From positions 1-62,046 of the forward strand of contig WQVK01000009.1 in NCBI GenBank assembly GCA_009784025.1: 62,046 nucleotides of DNA. Direction: 5' to 3'. This document shows positions 49,806-58,988 of the stretch, piece after piece; position 1 is the first letter of the stretch; each line of letters opens with the position of its first letter. This DNA is from Defluviitaleaceae bacterium (GTDB taxonomy: Bacteria; Bacillota; Clostridia; Lachnospirales; WQUN01). A program made the position numbers and the translations under genes. The notes under the pieces are model-generated. The model was given only the letters and a program-made list of their open reading frames with translations. It ran no database searches and had not been told where the DNA came from.

Positions 49806-52800
49806 TTATTTACTATACTCTTGCAAGCTAGACACACCCGGCGGTGCAACACGCCTGGCCTTTATTGCCTTCAGCACAACCTTTGCCCCGTCTATGGTAG
49901 TAAACATTGGTATGGATTTGCGCACTGCTGCGCGGCGGATGTTTTGGCCCATTCCTGCAGAGTAGCGGCTGCCGTCTTCAAATAGCGAGCCGCCGGGGGT
50001 GTTTAGTACAAAGTCAATTGTGCCGTTCATTATAAGGTCTGATATTGGCTGGTTTTCGCTTAGTATGTGTTTAAGCTGAGTGGCGGCTATGCCTGCATTT
50101 TTTAGGGCTGCGAAGGTGTTTTCTGTGGCTACTATGGTAAATCCTAGGCCTTGGAAGTCGCGGGCTATGGCGGGCAGGGCGTCCATATAGGCCTCGGATA
50201 CAGACAGTAGCACCATGCCGCTGTTTGGCAAAGGCGCTTTTGCGCCTTCCTGCGCCAGCGAAAACGCCATCTCGAAAGAGCTGGCAAGCCCCAGCACCTC
50301 GCCTGTAGAACGCATTTCTGGGCCCAGCACAGGGTCAACTTCTTGGAACATATTAAAGGGGAATACAGACTCCTTCACGCCGTATACTTTGGGGGCGGAC
50401 GGGGTCATTTTTGTAAGGTCTATGTCACCCTGGCCGGTTGCTGCTTTTATCATCATATTCATGGCCAGTTGCGCCATTTGCACATTACATACTTTAGATA
50501 CCAGCGGCACGGTGCGTGAAGCCCGTGGGTTGGCCTCTAGCACGTAAATTTTCTCGCCTTCTATGGCGTATTGGATGTTCATAAGGCCTATTACACCCAG
50601 TTCTTGGGCGATTTTTTGGGTGTAGTTGCGTATGGTTTCCTGGTGATGCGCCGGGATAGACACTGGCGGGATAACACATGCGCTATCGCCAGAGTGAACG
50701 CCAGTGCGCTCTATATGCTCTATTATGGCCGGTACAAAAACATTAACGCCATCGGCTATTGCGTCTGCTTCACATTCCAGTGCCCGGTTTAGGAAGCGGT
50801 CTATCAAGATTGGCGGCATATTTTTGCCGTAGGTTTTTATAGCGTTTTCCATGTAGGCGGTTAAGGCTTCGTTGCTGTGCACAATTTCCATGCCCTGCCC
50901 GCCCAGTACATATGAAGGCCGCACAATAAGCGGGTATCCAATGTTGGCGGCAATGGCCATGGCCTGGGCGGCGGTGCTTGCCATGCCGCTTTCTGGCATG
51001 GGTATGCCAAGCTTATCCATCATGCCTCGGAAAAGGTCGCGATCTTCTGCAGTGTTGATAATCTCTGGGCTTGTGCCAAGTATTGGCACACCTAGGGTCT
51101 TCAGTTGATGGGCGATATTAAGCGGTGTTTGCCCGCCAAATTGTACCACCACCCCAAGGGGTTTTTCTATTTCCACTATGGCCAGCACATCTTCCACTGT
51201 TAGCGGCTCGAAATACAGGCGGTCTGCGGTGTCGTAATCGGTGCTAACAGTTTCGGGGTTGCAGTTTATCATTACGGTTTCTATGCCTAGCTTGCGCAGC
51301 GCGAAGGTGGCATGTACGCAGCAGTAGTCAAATTCTATACCCTGGCCAATGCGGTTTGGCCCACCGCCTAGGATTAACACGCGTTTGCGGTTGCTGCTAT
51401 CGGCCTCTGGCGCGAGGGGGCTTTGCGCCCCAGGGGAAGCTGGACTGGGTTTTGCCCAGTGTAGTGGCGGGGTTTGAGGCAACGCCCCATTGTAATATGA
51501 ATAATAATACGCAGCATCTGCGCCAGAAACAGTAATCGCATCCCAGCTTTTGGTAACCCCGGCGGCTTGGCGCATTTTCGCCACTTCCTGTTCCGAAATT
51601 TCTAGCAGCATTGCGATATATTTATCTGCAAAACCGTCTTTTTTTGCCTGTGCCAGCAGCTGCAGCGGCAGTTCGCGCCCCTTGTAGGCGATTAGTTCTT
51701 CTTCTAAATCCACCATTTCCTTGATTTGGTTAAGGAAAAACGGCTTGATAGACGTTAGTTTATTAAGCTGCTGTACCGTAGCACCCTTACGCAAGGCCTC
51801 GTACAATATGAAAAAACGCTCGCCAGACGGGCGTTCTAGCAGCTTTAGCAGATCTGCCAGCGGCAGCTCGTTAAAATCTTTAGCAAAACCCAGCCCCATG
51901 CGGCCTGTTTCTAGGGAACGCACGGCCTTTTGCAGGGCTTCTTTTAGGTTTTTGCCTATAGACATTACCTCTCCCACGGCCTTCATTTGCGTACCCAATA
52001 TATCCTTAGCCTTTGGGAATTTCTCGAACGCCCAGCGTGGGAATTTGATTACAATGTGGTCTCCGCAGGGGGTGTATTTATCCAGCGTGCCTTCGCGCCA
52101 ATATGGCAGCTCGCTAAGGGTAAAACCTGCCGCCAGCTGGGCAGAAACCCTGGCAATGGGAAAGCCCGTAGCCTTGCTAGCCAAAGCAGAAGACCGGGAA
52201 GTGCGTGGGTTGATTTCAATCACCGCAATGCGGCCATCCTGCGGGTTGTAGGCAAACTGGCAGTTGCAGCCCCCAATCACCCCAATGGAATCCACTATTT
52301 TGTAGGAAGATTCCTGCAGCCGCTCCATCACATGCTGCGGCACGTCCAACATAGGCGCACAGCAGATAGAATCCCCGGTGTGTACCCCCATAGGGTCAAG
52401 GTTTTCTATAAAGCAAATGGTTATCATATGCCCAGAAATATCCCGCACTATCTCTAGCTCTAGCTCTTCCCAGCCAAGTATACTTTCTTCTACCAGCACT
52501 TGGTTTATCATGCTGGCGGCTATGCCCCGGCTGGCAATTTCTATTAGCTCTTCTTTTGTATAACAAATGCCGCCCCCTGTGCCGCCCATGGTATATGCTG
52601 GGCGCACCACGCATGGGTAACCCAGCTTACCGGCAATGCCAACGGCTTCTTCCACAGTATACGCCGGTGCAGATTTAGCCATTTCTATGCCAAGGGTATC
52701 CATCATTTCTTTGAAGGCGATACGATCCTCGCCGCGCTCTATGGCTTCCAGGTTTACGCCAATAACTTCCACGCCGTATTCCTTAAAAACCCCAGCCTTA

Positions 52801-53108
52801 TCCAGCTCCATAGCCAAATTTAGCGCAGTTTGCCCGCCGCAGCTTGGCAGCAGCGCACAAGGCCGCTCTTTGGCAATAATCTCTGTAAGCCGCCCCTTGT
52901 TAAGCGGCTCGATATAAGTAGCATCGGCCATTTCGGGGTCTGTCATAATCGTGGCTGGGTTAGAATTAACTAGTACCACTTCGTACCCCAGCCCTTTCAA
53001 GGCTTGGCAAGCTTGCGTGCCAGAATAATCAAACTCACAAGCCTGCCCAATAATAATAGGCCCAGAGCCAATAATCATAATCTTCTTAATATCATCTCGT
53101 TTTGGCAT
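49806..53108 (-). CDS. carB: Carbamoyl-phosphate synthase large subunit, with an internal insertion
   Basis: A 1100-residue CarB that makes carbamoyl phosphate from bicarbonate, ammonia and ATP for arginine and pyrimidine synthesis. It consists of two tandem ATP-grasp halves, each starting with a GSGPIIIGQACEFDYSG or GGGPNRIGQGIEFDYCC motif, and a C-terminal allosteric MGS-like domain. It is about 30 residues longer than usual. The extra, proline-rich segment (about residues 541-572, NGALPQTPPLHWAKPSPASP onward) lies just before the second half and is encoded by repeat-like hairpins. The small subunit carA is not in the window. Confidence 0.95.
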   Translation of the reverse strand: MPKRDDIKKIMIIGSGPIIIGQACEFDYSGTQACQALKGLGYEVVLVNSNPATIMTDPEMADATYIEPLNKGRLTEIIAKERPCALLPSCGGQTALNLAMELDKAGVFKEYGVEVIGVNLEAIERGEDRIAFKEMMDTLGIEMAKSAPAYTVEEAVGIAGKLGYPCVVRPAYTMGGTGGGICYTKEELIEIASRGIAASMINQVLVEESILGWEELELEIVRDISGHMITICFIENLDPMGVHTGDSICCAPMLDVPQHVMERLQESSYKIVDSIGVIGGCNCQFAYNPQDGRIAVIEINPRTSRSSALASKATGFPIARVSAQLAAGFTLSELPYWREGTLDKYTPCGDHIVIKFPRWAFEKFPKAKDILGTQMKAVGEVMSIGKNLKEALQKAVRSLETGRMGLGFAKDFNELPLADLLKLLERPSGERFFILYEALRKGATVQQLNKLTSIKPFFLNQIKEMVDLEEELIAYKGRELPLQLLAQAKKDGFADKYIAMLLEISEQEVAKMRQAAGVTKSWDAITVSGADAAYYYSYYNGALPQTPPLHWAKPSPASPGAQSPLAPEADSSNRKRVLILGGGPNRIGQGIEFDYCCVHATFALRKLGIETVMINCNPETVSTDYDTADRLYFEPLTVEDVLAIVEIEKPLGVVVQFGGQTPLNIAHQLKTLGVPILGTSPEIINTAEDRDLFRGMMDKLGIPMPESGMASTAAQAMAIAANIGYPLIVRPSYVLGGQGMEIVHSNEALTAYMENAIKTYGKNMPPILIDRFLNRALECEADAIADGVNVFVPAIIEHIERTGVHSGDSACVIPPVSIPAHHQETIRNYTQKIAQELGVIGLMNIQYAIEGEKIYVLEANPRASRTVPLVSKVCNVQMAQLAMNMMIKAATGQGDIDLTKMTPSAPKVYGVKESVFPFNMFQEVDPVLGPEMRSTGEVLGLASSFEMAFSLAQEGAKAPLPNSGMVLLSVSEAYMDALPAIARDFQGLGFTIVATENTFAALKNAGIAATQLKHILSENQPISDLIMNGTIDFVLNTPGGSLFEDGSRYSAGMGQNIRRAAVRKSIPMFTTIDGAKVVLKAIKARRVAPPGVSSLQEYSK
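51390..51490. repeat. Hairpin-rich insertion inside carB
   Basis: Three short hairpins lie in a row: GGGGGCTTTGCGCCCCAGGGG, ACTGGGTTTTGCCCAGT and GGCGGGGTTTGAGGCAACGCCCC. The last two resemble family J words (GGGGCGTTGCCCCAAGCCCCGCC type). The segment is read in frame by carB, between its two ATP-grasp halves. Confidence 0.65.
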
Positions 53109-53304
53109 AGTTGTCGCTGTTTATGAATAAAAACCGCCAGAGGCTTTGTCTCCCACACCCCCACCCGCTTTCTTTCAAGTTACACTTGAAAAAAGCGAGG
53201 AAAAAACTTTAAAATTTTTTGGCATTGCAATTATGTATTGCTGCCAAAATCCAAAAATTAAAGTTCTTGGGGTGCGGGGCTTGTGTCTCCCGCAGCTTTA
53301 ATCT
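53109..53304. repeat. Family H-like repeat between carB and argF
   Basis: 53130-53212 is a reversed family H copy (CCGCCAGAGGCTTTGTCTCC ... AAAAAACTTTAAAATTTT). No terminator-like hairpin with a T tract is evident, so the operon may read through. Confidence 0.55.
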
Positions 53305-54222
53305 TTAACTAACAGCCCCTCCCATCAATAACGCCATCACGGCTTTTTGGGCGTGGAGGCGGTTTTCGGCCTCGTCGAAGATTTCTTTGGCGTGGGCTTC
53401 AAAGACTTTGGCGGTTATTTCTTCGCCACGGTGGGCGGGTAGGCAGTGTTGTACTATTGCGTTTTTGTTGGCTATAGACAGGAGGGTATCGTTAATCTGG
53501 AAGCCTGCGAAGGCCTTCATGCGTTTTGCGGCTTCGTCTTCTTGGCCCATGCTTGCCCATACGTCTGTAACCAGTACATCTGCTGCGGTGGCGGCTTCTT
53601 CTGGGCTGGTGGTTAGGGTAAAGTGGTTTGGGTATTGCTTGGCAAATTCTAGTACAGTGGCATCTGGTTCGTAGCCTGCTGGGGTTGCTACAGATACTTT
53701 CATGTCGCATTTTAGGCAGCCAACAATTAGAGAGTTGCAGATGTTGTTGCCGTCGCCAATGTAGGCTATTTTTACGCCTTCTAGGGCGGCTAGGTATTCG
53801 CGGATGGTCATTAGGTCTGCTAGAATCTGGCAGGGGTGGGCGAAGTCTGTAAGGCCGTTGATTATTGGTATGCTGGCCCATTTTGCCAAGGACTCTACTT
53901 CGTTTTGGCCGAAGGTACGTATCATCACGCCATGTACGTAGCGGCTTAGCACCCGGGCGGTGTCTTCTACAGGCTCGCCGCGGCCTATTTGCAGGTCGTT
54001 ATGGGTTAGGAATAAAGCCTGGCCGCCCAGCTGGTATATGCCAGTTTCAAAAGAAACCCTGGTGCGGGTAGATGCTTTCTGGAAAATCATGGCCAGCGTC
54101 TTGCCCTCCAGCACCTTATGAGGTATGCCATTTTGCAAATCGTACTTCATTTGGTCTGCTAAGTTGAGGATTTTTAAAATATCCTCCTTGGAGAGGTCAA
54201 GCAATTTCAACAAATGTTTCAT
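53305..54222 (-). CDS. argF: Ornithine carbamoyltransferase
   Basis: A 305-residue anabolic OTCase that joins ornithine and carbamoyl phosphate to give citrulline. The carbamoyl-phosphate motif STRTRVSFE (about residues 53-61), the HPCQ motif in FAHPCQILADLMT and the ornithine-binding HCLPAHRGEEI (about 267-277) are present. It lies between argD and carB, which supplies its co-substrate. Family context and operon position support the biosynthetic form. Confidence 0.96.
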   Translation of the reverse strand: MKHLLKLLDLSKEDILKILNLADQMKYDLQNGIPHKVLEGKTLAMIFQKASTRTRVSFETGIYQLGGQALFLTHNDLQIGRGEPVEDTARVLSRYVHGVMIRTFGQNEVESLAKWASIPIINGLTDFAHPCQILADLMTIREYLAALEGVKIAYIGDGNNICNSLIVGCLKCDMKVSVATPAGYEPDATVLEFAKQYPNHFTLTTSPEEAATAADVLVTDVWASMGQEDEAAKRMKAFAGFQINDTLLSIANKNAIVQHCLPAHRGEEITAKVFEAHAKEIFDEAENRLHAQKAVMALLMGGAVS

Positions 54223-54377
54223 AGTTTCATCGTCCTTTCAGGTATATTTGAGGTAGCCGGAGGCTTGCGCACGGCATATCCACTTCTTTTCATAGAATTT
54301 GCTTCGTGAACCTGGCGCGGCCTGTCAGCAAATTTTTTTGGGTCATGTTTGAGAAGAAGAAGCAAAGAATTTAAATT
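54223..54377. repeat. Family E copy between argF and argD
   Basis: E5 at 54287-54357: CATAGAATTTGCTTCGTGAA, CCTGGCGCGG, then a degenerate second hairpin and GGGTCATGTTTGAGAAGAAG. No gene is seen. Confidence 0.55.
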
Positions 54378-55547
54378 TTATAGTTTTGACATTACGGCTT
54401 TGAATATGGCTAGGCCGCTGTCTATATCTTCTGTGGAAATGTTTAGCGGCGGCAGGAAGCGCAATACATCTGCCCCGGCGGTGAGGGCTACTAGCCCAGA
54501 GTTTAGCAGTTGTTGGTTAATCTCTGCGGGGGCGATATCTTTTAGCTGTATACCCAGCATCAGGCCGCGGGCGCGGATGGCCACTACTTGGGGCAGGTTC
54601 ATGGCGGCTATTTGGCTGCGAATGTATTCGCCTTTGGCTTCTACATTTGGCAGCTCGCCCTCTAGGATATCTATCACCGCAAGCGCTGCGGTACAGCAGA
54701 TTAGGTTGCCGCCGTAAGTGCTGCCGTGGTCGCCTGGGTTTAGCACCCCATGCAGCTTCTTGCCCAGCAGGAAGCCCCCTAGGGGTAATCCTCCGGCTAT
54801 ACCCTTGGCGAAGGAAATTGCGTCTGGCAGCACCCCCAGCCCTTGGTAGCTAAACCAATACCCGGTGCGCCCCATGCCGGTTTGCACTTCGTCTATCAGC
54901 AGCAGCCAATCTCGCGTTTGGCACAGCCTTGCCACGGCTTGGATATATTCCGGCGGCAGAACATTTACGCCGCCTTCGCCCTGTATTGTTTCTATCATAA
55001 CCGCGCAAACATCTTCGCCCTGGGCTTCTAGCTGGGAAATATCCCCCGCCGCAACATGCTTAAAACCTTCCGTAAATGGATGAAAATGCTGGTGGAATTT
55101 ATCCTGCCCGGTAGCCGCAAGCGTAGTGATAGTACGCCCATGGAATGAATTCTCTAGCGTAATGATGGTCGCCCTGCCTTGGCCGTATTTATCCCGGCTG
55201 TATTTGCGGGCGGCCTTTATCATGCCCTCGTTGGCCTCTGCACCAGAATTGCCAAAGAAAACTCCCTCCAGCCCAGAAAGCTGGCAAAGCTTCTGTGCAA
55301 GCAGCCCCCCCGGCTGCGTGTAAAACAAATTGGAAGTGTGTGCCAGCAGCTCCAATTGCCCCGCCACGGCCTTCACCCAGCGCGGGTGGCTATGCCCCAC
55401 AGAATTTGTACCAATCCCAGAGGCAAAATCCACATATTCTTTGCCATCGCTATCCCAAAGGCGGCTACCTGCCCCCTTAACAAATGCTACAGGATAGCGC
55501 CCGTAAGTAGGAAGTACATGCTGGTAATTGCTGATGATATTATTCAT
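54378..55547 (-). CDS. argD: Acetylornithine aminotransferase
   Basis: A 389-residue class-III PLP enzyme converting N-acetylglutamate semialdehyde to N-acetylornithine. It has GSRLWDSDGKEYVDFASGIG near residue 27, NSGAEANEGMIKAARKY, the substrate-binding ENSFHGRTITTLAATGQ, LLLIDEVQTGMGRTG and the PLP lysine in SFAKGIAGGLPLG (about residue 247). Length is normal. In this operon argJ already recycles acetyl groups, so a linear-cycle argE is not needed. Confidence 0.95.
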   Translation of the reverse strand: MNNIISNYQHVLPTYGRYPVAFVKGAGSRLWDSDGKEYVDFASGIGTNSVGHSHPRWVKAVAGQLELLAHTSNLFYTQPGGLLAQKLCQLSGLEGVFFGNSGAEANEGMIKAARKYSRDKYGQGRATIITLENSFHGRTITTLAATGQDKFHQHFHPFTEGFKHVAAGDISQLEAQGEDVCAVMIETIQGEGGVNVLPPEYIQAVARLCQTRDWLLLIDEVQTGMGRTGYWFSYQGLGVLPDAISFAKGIAGGLPLGGFLLGKKLHGVLNPGDHGSTYGGNLICCTAALAVIDILEGELPNVEAKGEYIRSQIAAMNLPQVVAIRARGLMLGIQLKDIAPAEINQQLLNSGLVALTAGADVLRFLPPLNISTEDIDSGLAIFKAVMSKL

Positions 55548-55784
55548 GTATATGCTCCTTTTGTGTTACAACCGAGGGGGTTTTCCCCACATCCCACAAG
55601 TTTTTTGGAAAAATATATCTGCTGCATATTGGTGTACGCGTCGCTTGCTGTGCCGGTTTTTAAATTTCCAATTCAGTTGGTCGGATTTTCCGACCAACTG
55701 AAATTTTTTTGCCTGCTAGGAAACTGCTAATTTTTTGGCTATTGCAAAGCGGCAAAGCCGCTTTGTTCTAATTTCAGCCTGCCC
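55548..55784. repeat. argD-argB gap: families F (F5) and G (G2)
   Basis: F5 (55673-55701) is the 29-bp palindrome TCAGTTGGTCGGA/TCCGACCAACTGA. G2 (55727-55769) is AATTTTTTGGCTATTGCAAAGCGGC, then GCCGCTTTGTT. A GC-rich hairpin GAGGGGGTTTTCCCC is near 55572. No gene is seen. Confidence 0.75.
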
Positions 55785-56633
55785 TTACGGCATTATCATC
55801 GTGCCTATGCCCTGGTTGCTTAGCAGCTCTATTAAAATAGAATGCATCATGCGGCCGTCTAGTATATGGGCGCGTGGTACGCCACGTCGTACTGCATCTA
55901 CGCAACAGTCTACTTTTGGTATCATGCCGCCGGATATTATGCCGGATTTTATCAGCTGCGGAATTTCTGGCAGGTGGGCTGTGGAGATTAGGGTGCTTTC
56001 GTCTTTGGGGTCTTGCAGTAGGCCTTTTACATCGGTAAGTAGGATTAGTTTTTCTGCGCCCACGGCTATGGCTAGCTGGGCGGCTGCGCTGTCTGCGTTT
56101 ATGTTAAAAATTTGGCCAGGCTCGCTGCCGCAGGCTATGGTGGAGATTACCGGGGTGTAGCCGCTTTCTAGCGCCATTTTTACTGGTTCTGGGTTGATGG
56201 CGGTTATTTCGCCTACCAGGCCTAGGGCTGGGTCTAGTTGTTTGGCTTCTATAAGCCGCCCGTCTACCCCAGACAGGCCTAGCGCCCGCCCGCCGAACTC
56301 GCTTATTAGCTGAGTAAGCTGCTTACCAACCCGGCCAGATAACACCATTTGCACTATTTCCATGGTTTCTTCATCTGTGTAGCGTAGGCCGTTTACAAAC
56401 TTGGATTCTTTGCCTACTTTGGTTAGCATATCGTTTATTTCTGGGCCGCCGCCGTGGACAACTACCACCCTAATTCCAACCAGAGAAAGCAGCACTATAT
56501 CGCTTATCACTGTGCGGCAAAGGGTATCTGTTTGCATGGCGTTGCCGCCGTATTTTACTACTATCGTTTTGCCGTGGTATTGGCGAATGTATGGTAATGC
56601 TTCAGATAGTATATGTGCTTGGTTTGCTTGCAT
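55785..56633 (-). CDS. argB: Acetylglutamate kinase
   Basis: A 282-residue amino-acid-kinase-family enzyme phosphorylating N-acetylglutamate. KTIVVKYGGNAMQTD (about residues 24-38), VVVHGGGPEIN, and the C-terminal GGMIPKVDCCVDAVRRGVPRAHILDGRM are characteristic. The start is the ATG with GGAGGT nine bases upstream, not the longer ORF through the repeat. The feedback-inhibition N-terminal helix of arginine-sensitive forms is short here; sensitivity cannot be judged. Confidence 0.95.
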   Translation of the reverse strand: MQANQAHILSEALPYIRQYHGKTIVVKYGGNAMQTDTLCRTVISDIVLLSLVGIRVVVVHGGGPEINDMLTKVGKESKFVNGLRYTDEETMEIVQMVLSGRVGKQLTQLISEFGGRALGLSGVDGRLIEAKQLDPALGLVGEITAINPEPVKMALESGYTPVISTIACGSEPGQIFNINADSAAAQLAIAVGAEKLILLTDVKGLLQDPKDESTLISTAHLPEIPQLIKSGIISGGMIPKVDCCVDAVRRGVPRAHILDGRMMHSILIELLSNQGIGTMIMP

Positions 56634-56640
56634 GTTGTTA

Positions 56641-56787
56641 CCTCCATTCAAAGTAGGGCGCTTGCCCCTACACCTTGCCGCTACGGCTTGCGCATACATA
56701 TAGTTTTAGTTTTGTTGCGGTTGTTGCGCGTTACTGGCATCAGGTTCGATAATCTCCATTTATCTTTACATAATCATAGGTAAGGTC
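56641..56787. repeat. Family J repeat (J3) running into the argB ribosome site
   Basis: CCTCCATTCAAAGTAGGGCG, then CTTGCCCCTACACCTTGCCG and a CGGCTTGCGCATACATA block, resembles J1 and J2 in order. The CCTCC end is the complement of argB's Shine-Dalgarno. The remaining 80 bp before the argJ stop are AT-rich without features. Confidence 0.55.
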
Positions 56788-57963
56788 TCAGCCGTATGCT
56801 GTTGCGCTGTGGATGCCGTTGTTTAGTTCAATTTCTATGGTGATTTCTTTGTGGCCAAGCACTTTCTTGGCTATATCTTCGTCGAAGGCTAACCCGCGGC
56901 TTTGCTTGCACATTGGCAGGCGGCCGTTTTCGGATACATAGCTAAAATCCACCGTGGCTGGGTCAAACTCCCCGCCGGAATACCCAAGTGCGCATAGCAC
57001 CCGCCCAAAGTTAGCATCTTCGCCAAACATGGCAGCCTTCACCAAAGACGAAGATATTACGCCTTTGGCCAGGATTATGGCATTGTTATAATCCTTAGCG
57101 CCGCTCACCTTGCACACAATCAGCTTTGTTGCGCCCTCGCCGTCCCTGGCTATTTCCTTGGCTAGGTGCAGGTTAACAGCGTTAAGCGCCGCCAGGAAGG
57201 CTTGATATTCTGCGCCGTCTGTTGTTATTTCGCTGTTCCCGGCCTTGCCACTAGCTAGTATCGCGGTCATATCATTGGTAGAGGTGTCGCCGTCTACGCT
57301 TATGCAGTTGTATGTGGCATCTGCAGAGGCTTTTATGGCCTGCTGCAGCATTTTGCCACAGATATTACAATCTGTGGTGATGAAAGCGAACATGGTGGCC
57401 ATGTTGGGGTGTATCATTCCGCTGCCCTTAGCTATGCCGCCTACTGTCACTGTTTTGCCATCTATATTAACCTGGGCGGCGCAGCTTTTTGGGAAAGTGT
57501 CTGTGGTCATTATTGCTTCGGTTACAGGGGCATTATCTTGGGTTAGCCCCTGTGCCAGCGCCGGAATGGCGGTGGTTATTGCATCTATGGGCAATGGCAC
57601 GCCTATCACGCCGGTGGAGTTTACTATCACATCTGTAGGGTTGATTTTTAGATGGGTGGCCAGGCTTGTGGTCATTTGTTTTGCGGCTTCTTCGCCGCCG
57701 GGTGCGCAGGCGTTGGCATTGCCAGAATTGGCTATTATGGCGCGGGCCTTGCCGTTTTGTAAGTTTTCCATGGTTAAATACACTGGGGCGGCCTTTACCT
57801 TATTGGTGGTATATACTGCGGCGGCGTTGCAAAGTTTATCTGCTAGGATAAGCGCCAAGTCGCGTTTTGTTTTGTTTTTGCGTATGCCGCAATGTACGCC
57901 ACTGGCCAAAAAGCCGGGGGTGCTGGTCACGCCGCCATCTGGGATAAATTTGATATCTGTCAT
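56788..57963 (-). CDS. argJ: Glutamate N-acetyltransferase/amino-acid acetyltransferase
   Basis: A 391-residue ArgJ that moves acetyl groups from acetylornithine to glutamate, closing the arginine acetyl cycle. The self-cleavage and catalytic threonine lies in the AKGSGMIHPNMATMFAFITTD region (about residue 189). NSTGVIGVPLP and the C-terminal NNGIHSATAYG are typical. The ATG overlaps the argC stop by one base (TAATG), implying translational coupling. Confidence 0.95.
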   Translation of the reverse strand: MTDIKFIPDGGVTSTPGFLASGVHCGIRKNKTKRDLALILADKLCNAAAVYTTNKVKAAPVYLTMENLQNGKARAIIANSGNANACAPGGEEAAKQMTTSLATHLKINPTDVIVNSTGVIGVPLPIDAITTAIPALAQGLTQDNAPVTEAIMTTDTFPKSCAAQVNIDGKTVTVGGIAKGSGMIHPNMATMFAFITTDCNICGKMLQQAIKASADATYNCISVDGDTSTNDMTAILASGKAGNSEITTDGAEYQAFLAALNAVNLHLAKEIARDGEGATKLIVCKVSGAKDYNNAIILAKGVISSSLVKAAMFGEDANFGRVLCALGYSGGEFDPATVDFSYVSENGRLPMCKQSRGLAFDEDIAKKVLGHKEITIEIELNNGIHSATAYG

Positions 57964-58886
57964 TATAAACCTACTCCTTCATCTAGCCCGCAGGCTATGT
58001 TCATACATTGTACGGCTGCTCCGCTTGCCCCTTTGCCAAGGTTGTCGTGGCGGGCTACTAGCAGTAGCTGGTTGTCGTGGCCAAATACGAAGATATCCAT
58101 TTTGTTGCTGCCATTGTTGGCGGTTGCGTCTAACATATGGAGATTATCGTCTTGGGGGCTTGCAAGTGATGCTACTTTTATAAAATGGCTATTTTCATAA
58201 TGGGAAGATAATATCTGATGTATTTCAGATTTTGCATTTTTTAATTGTATCGGGATGGTAACCAGCATTCCCTGGGCAAAATCCCCTACTACTGGCATAA
58301 ATATTGGTGGGTTGGTTAGCTCGCAGGCTGCCTGAATTTCTGGCAGGTGCTTGTGGGTAAGGCCAAGGGCGTAGGGACGAGGGGCTTTTAAGCTGTCACC
58401 TGGGCTGCGGTTTGTTTCGTAATCCGCTATCATGGCTTTGCCGCCGCCAGAATATCCCGTGATAGAAGTGCAAGGAATAATCTCATCCCTGGCAATTACC
58501 CCTGCCGCAACCAGCGGGTACACCAGGGATATGAAGCCAGCCGCATGGCAGCCGGGCACGGCAATGCGCTTGGCAGATTTGATCTTCTCCCTATGCGCAT
58601 TGGAAAGCTCTGGCAGGCCGTACACCCAGGCTGGGTTGGTGCGGTGGGCGGTGGAAGCATCTATTACTATTTTATCTGGCGCGGCCATAGCTGCAGATTT
58701 TCTTGCCTCGTCATCTGGCAGGCATAGGAAGGTTACATCTGCGGCTTGGATTAGCTGCTGGCGGGTGGCCGGGTCTTTTCTTAAATCATCTGGGATTTCC
58801 AACAGCTGTATATCTATGCGCTTTTTTAGGCGTTCTTCTAGCTGTAATCCCGTTGTGCCTGCCTGGCCGTCTATAAAAACTTTCAT
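57963..58886 (-). CDS. argC: N-acetyl-gamma-glutamyl-phosphate reductase, short type
   Basis: A 307-residue ArgC that reduces acetylglutamyl phosphate. MKVFIDGQAGTTGLQLEERL begins the Rossmann fold, and the catalytic cysteine is in AVPGCHAAGFISLVYPLV (about residue 112). It follows the short form (TIGR01851-like) common in proteobacteria, rather than the longer B. subtilis type. This is my reading of length and motif and was not tested. The start is the ATG with GGAGG, which excludes 31 upstream codons. It is the first gene of the operon and is preceded by ArgR-like boxes. Confidence 0.9.
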   Translation of the reverse strand: MKVFIDGQAGTTGLQLEERLKKRIDIQLLEIPDDLRKDPATRQQLIQAADVTFLCLPDDEARKSAAMAAPDKIVIDASTAHRTNPAWVYGLPELSNAHREKIKSAKRIAVPGCHAAGFISLVYPLVAAGVIARDEIIPCTSITGYSGGGKAMIADYETNRSPGDSLKAPRPYALGLTHKHLPEIQAACELTNPPIFMPVVGDFAQGMLVTIPIQLKNAKSEIHQILSSHYENSHFIKVASLASPQDDNLHMLDATANNGSNKMDIFVFGHDNQLLLVARHDNLGKGASGAAVQCMNIACGLDEGVGL

Positions 58887-58929
58887 TTCTGTGTTCCTCC
58901 GAGTACATTTTCTAAAAGGTAATGAGAGA

Positions 58930-58958
58930 ATTCTAACACATGATGAAATTTTATGCAA
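58930..58958 (-). promoter_or_regulatory. Promoter of the arginine operon
   Basis: On the - strand, TTGCAT (58958-58953), a 17-bp spacer and TAGAAT (58935-58930) with a TG extension (TGTGTTAGAAT). The -35 lies inside a candidate ArgR box. Confidence 0.65.
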
Positions 58959-58981
58959 GCAATTTGCATAAATATGCATTT
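58941..58981. promoter_or_regulatory. Two tandem ArgR (AhrC)-like operator boxes
   Basis: Box 1 TTGCATAAATATGCATT (58964-58980) is nearly palindromic; box 2, GATGAAATTTTATGCAAG (58942-58959), is weaker. Their centres lie about 21 bp apart, two helical turns. This is the architecture used by the hexameric arginine repressor, whose ARG-box consensus resembles these words (ATGAATAWWWATTCAT type). The argC -35 is covered. Confidence 0.6.
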
Positions 58982-58988
58982 CGCAAAA

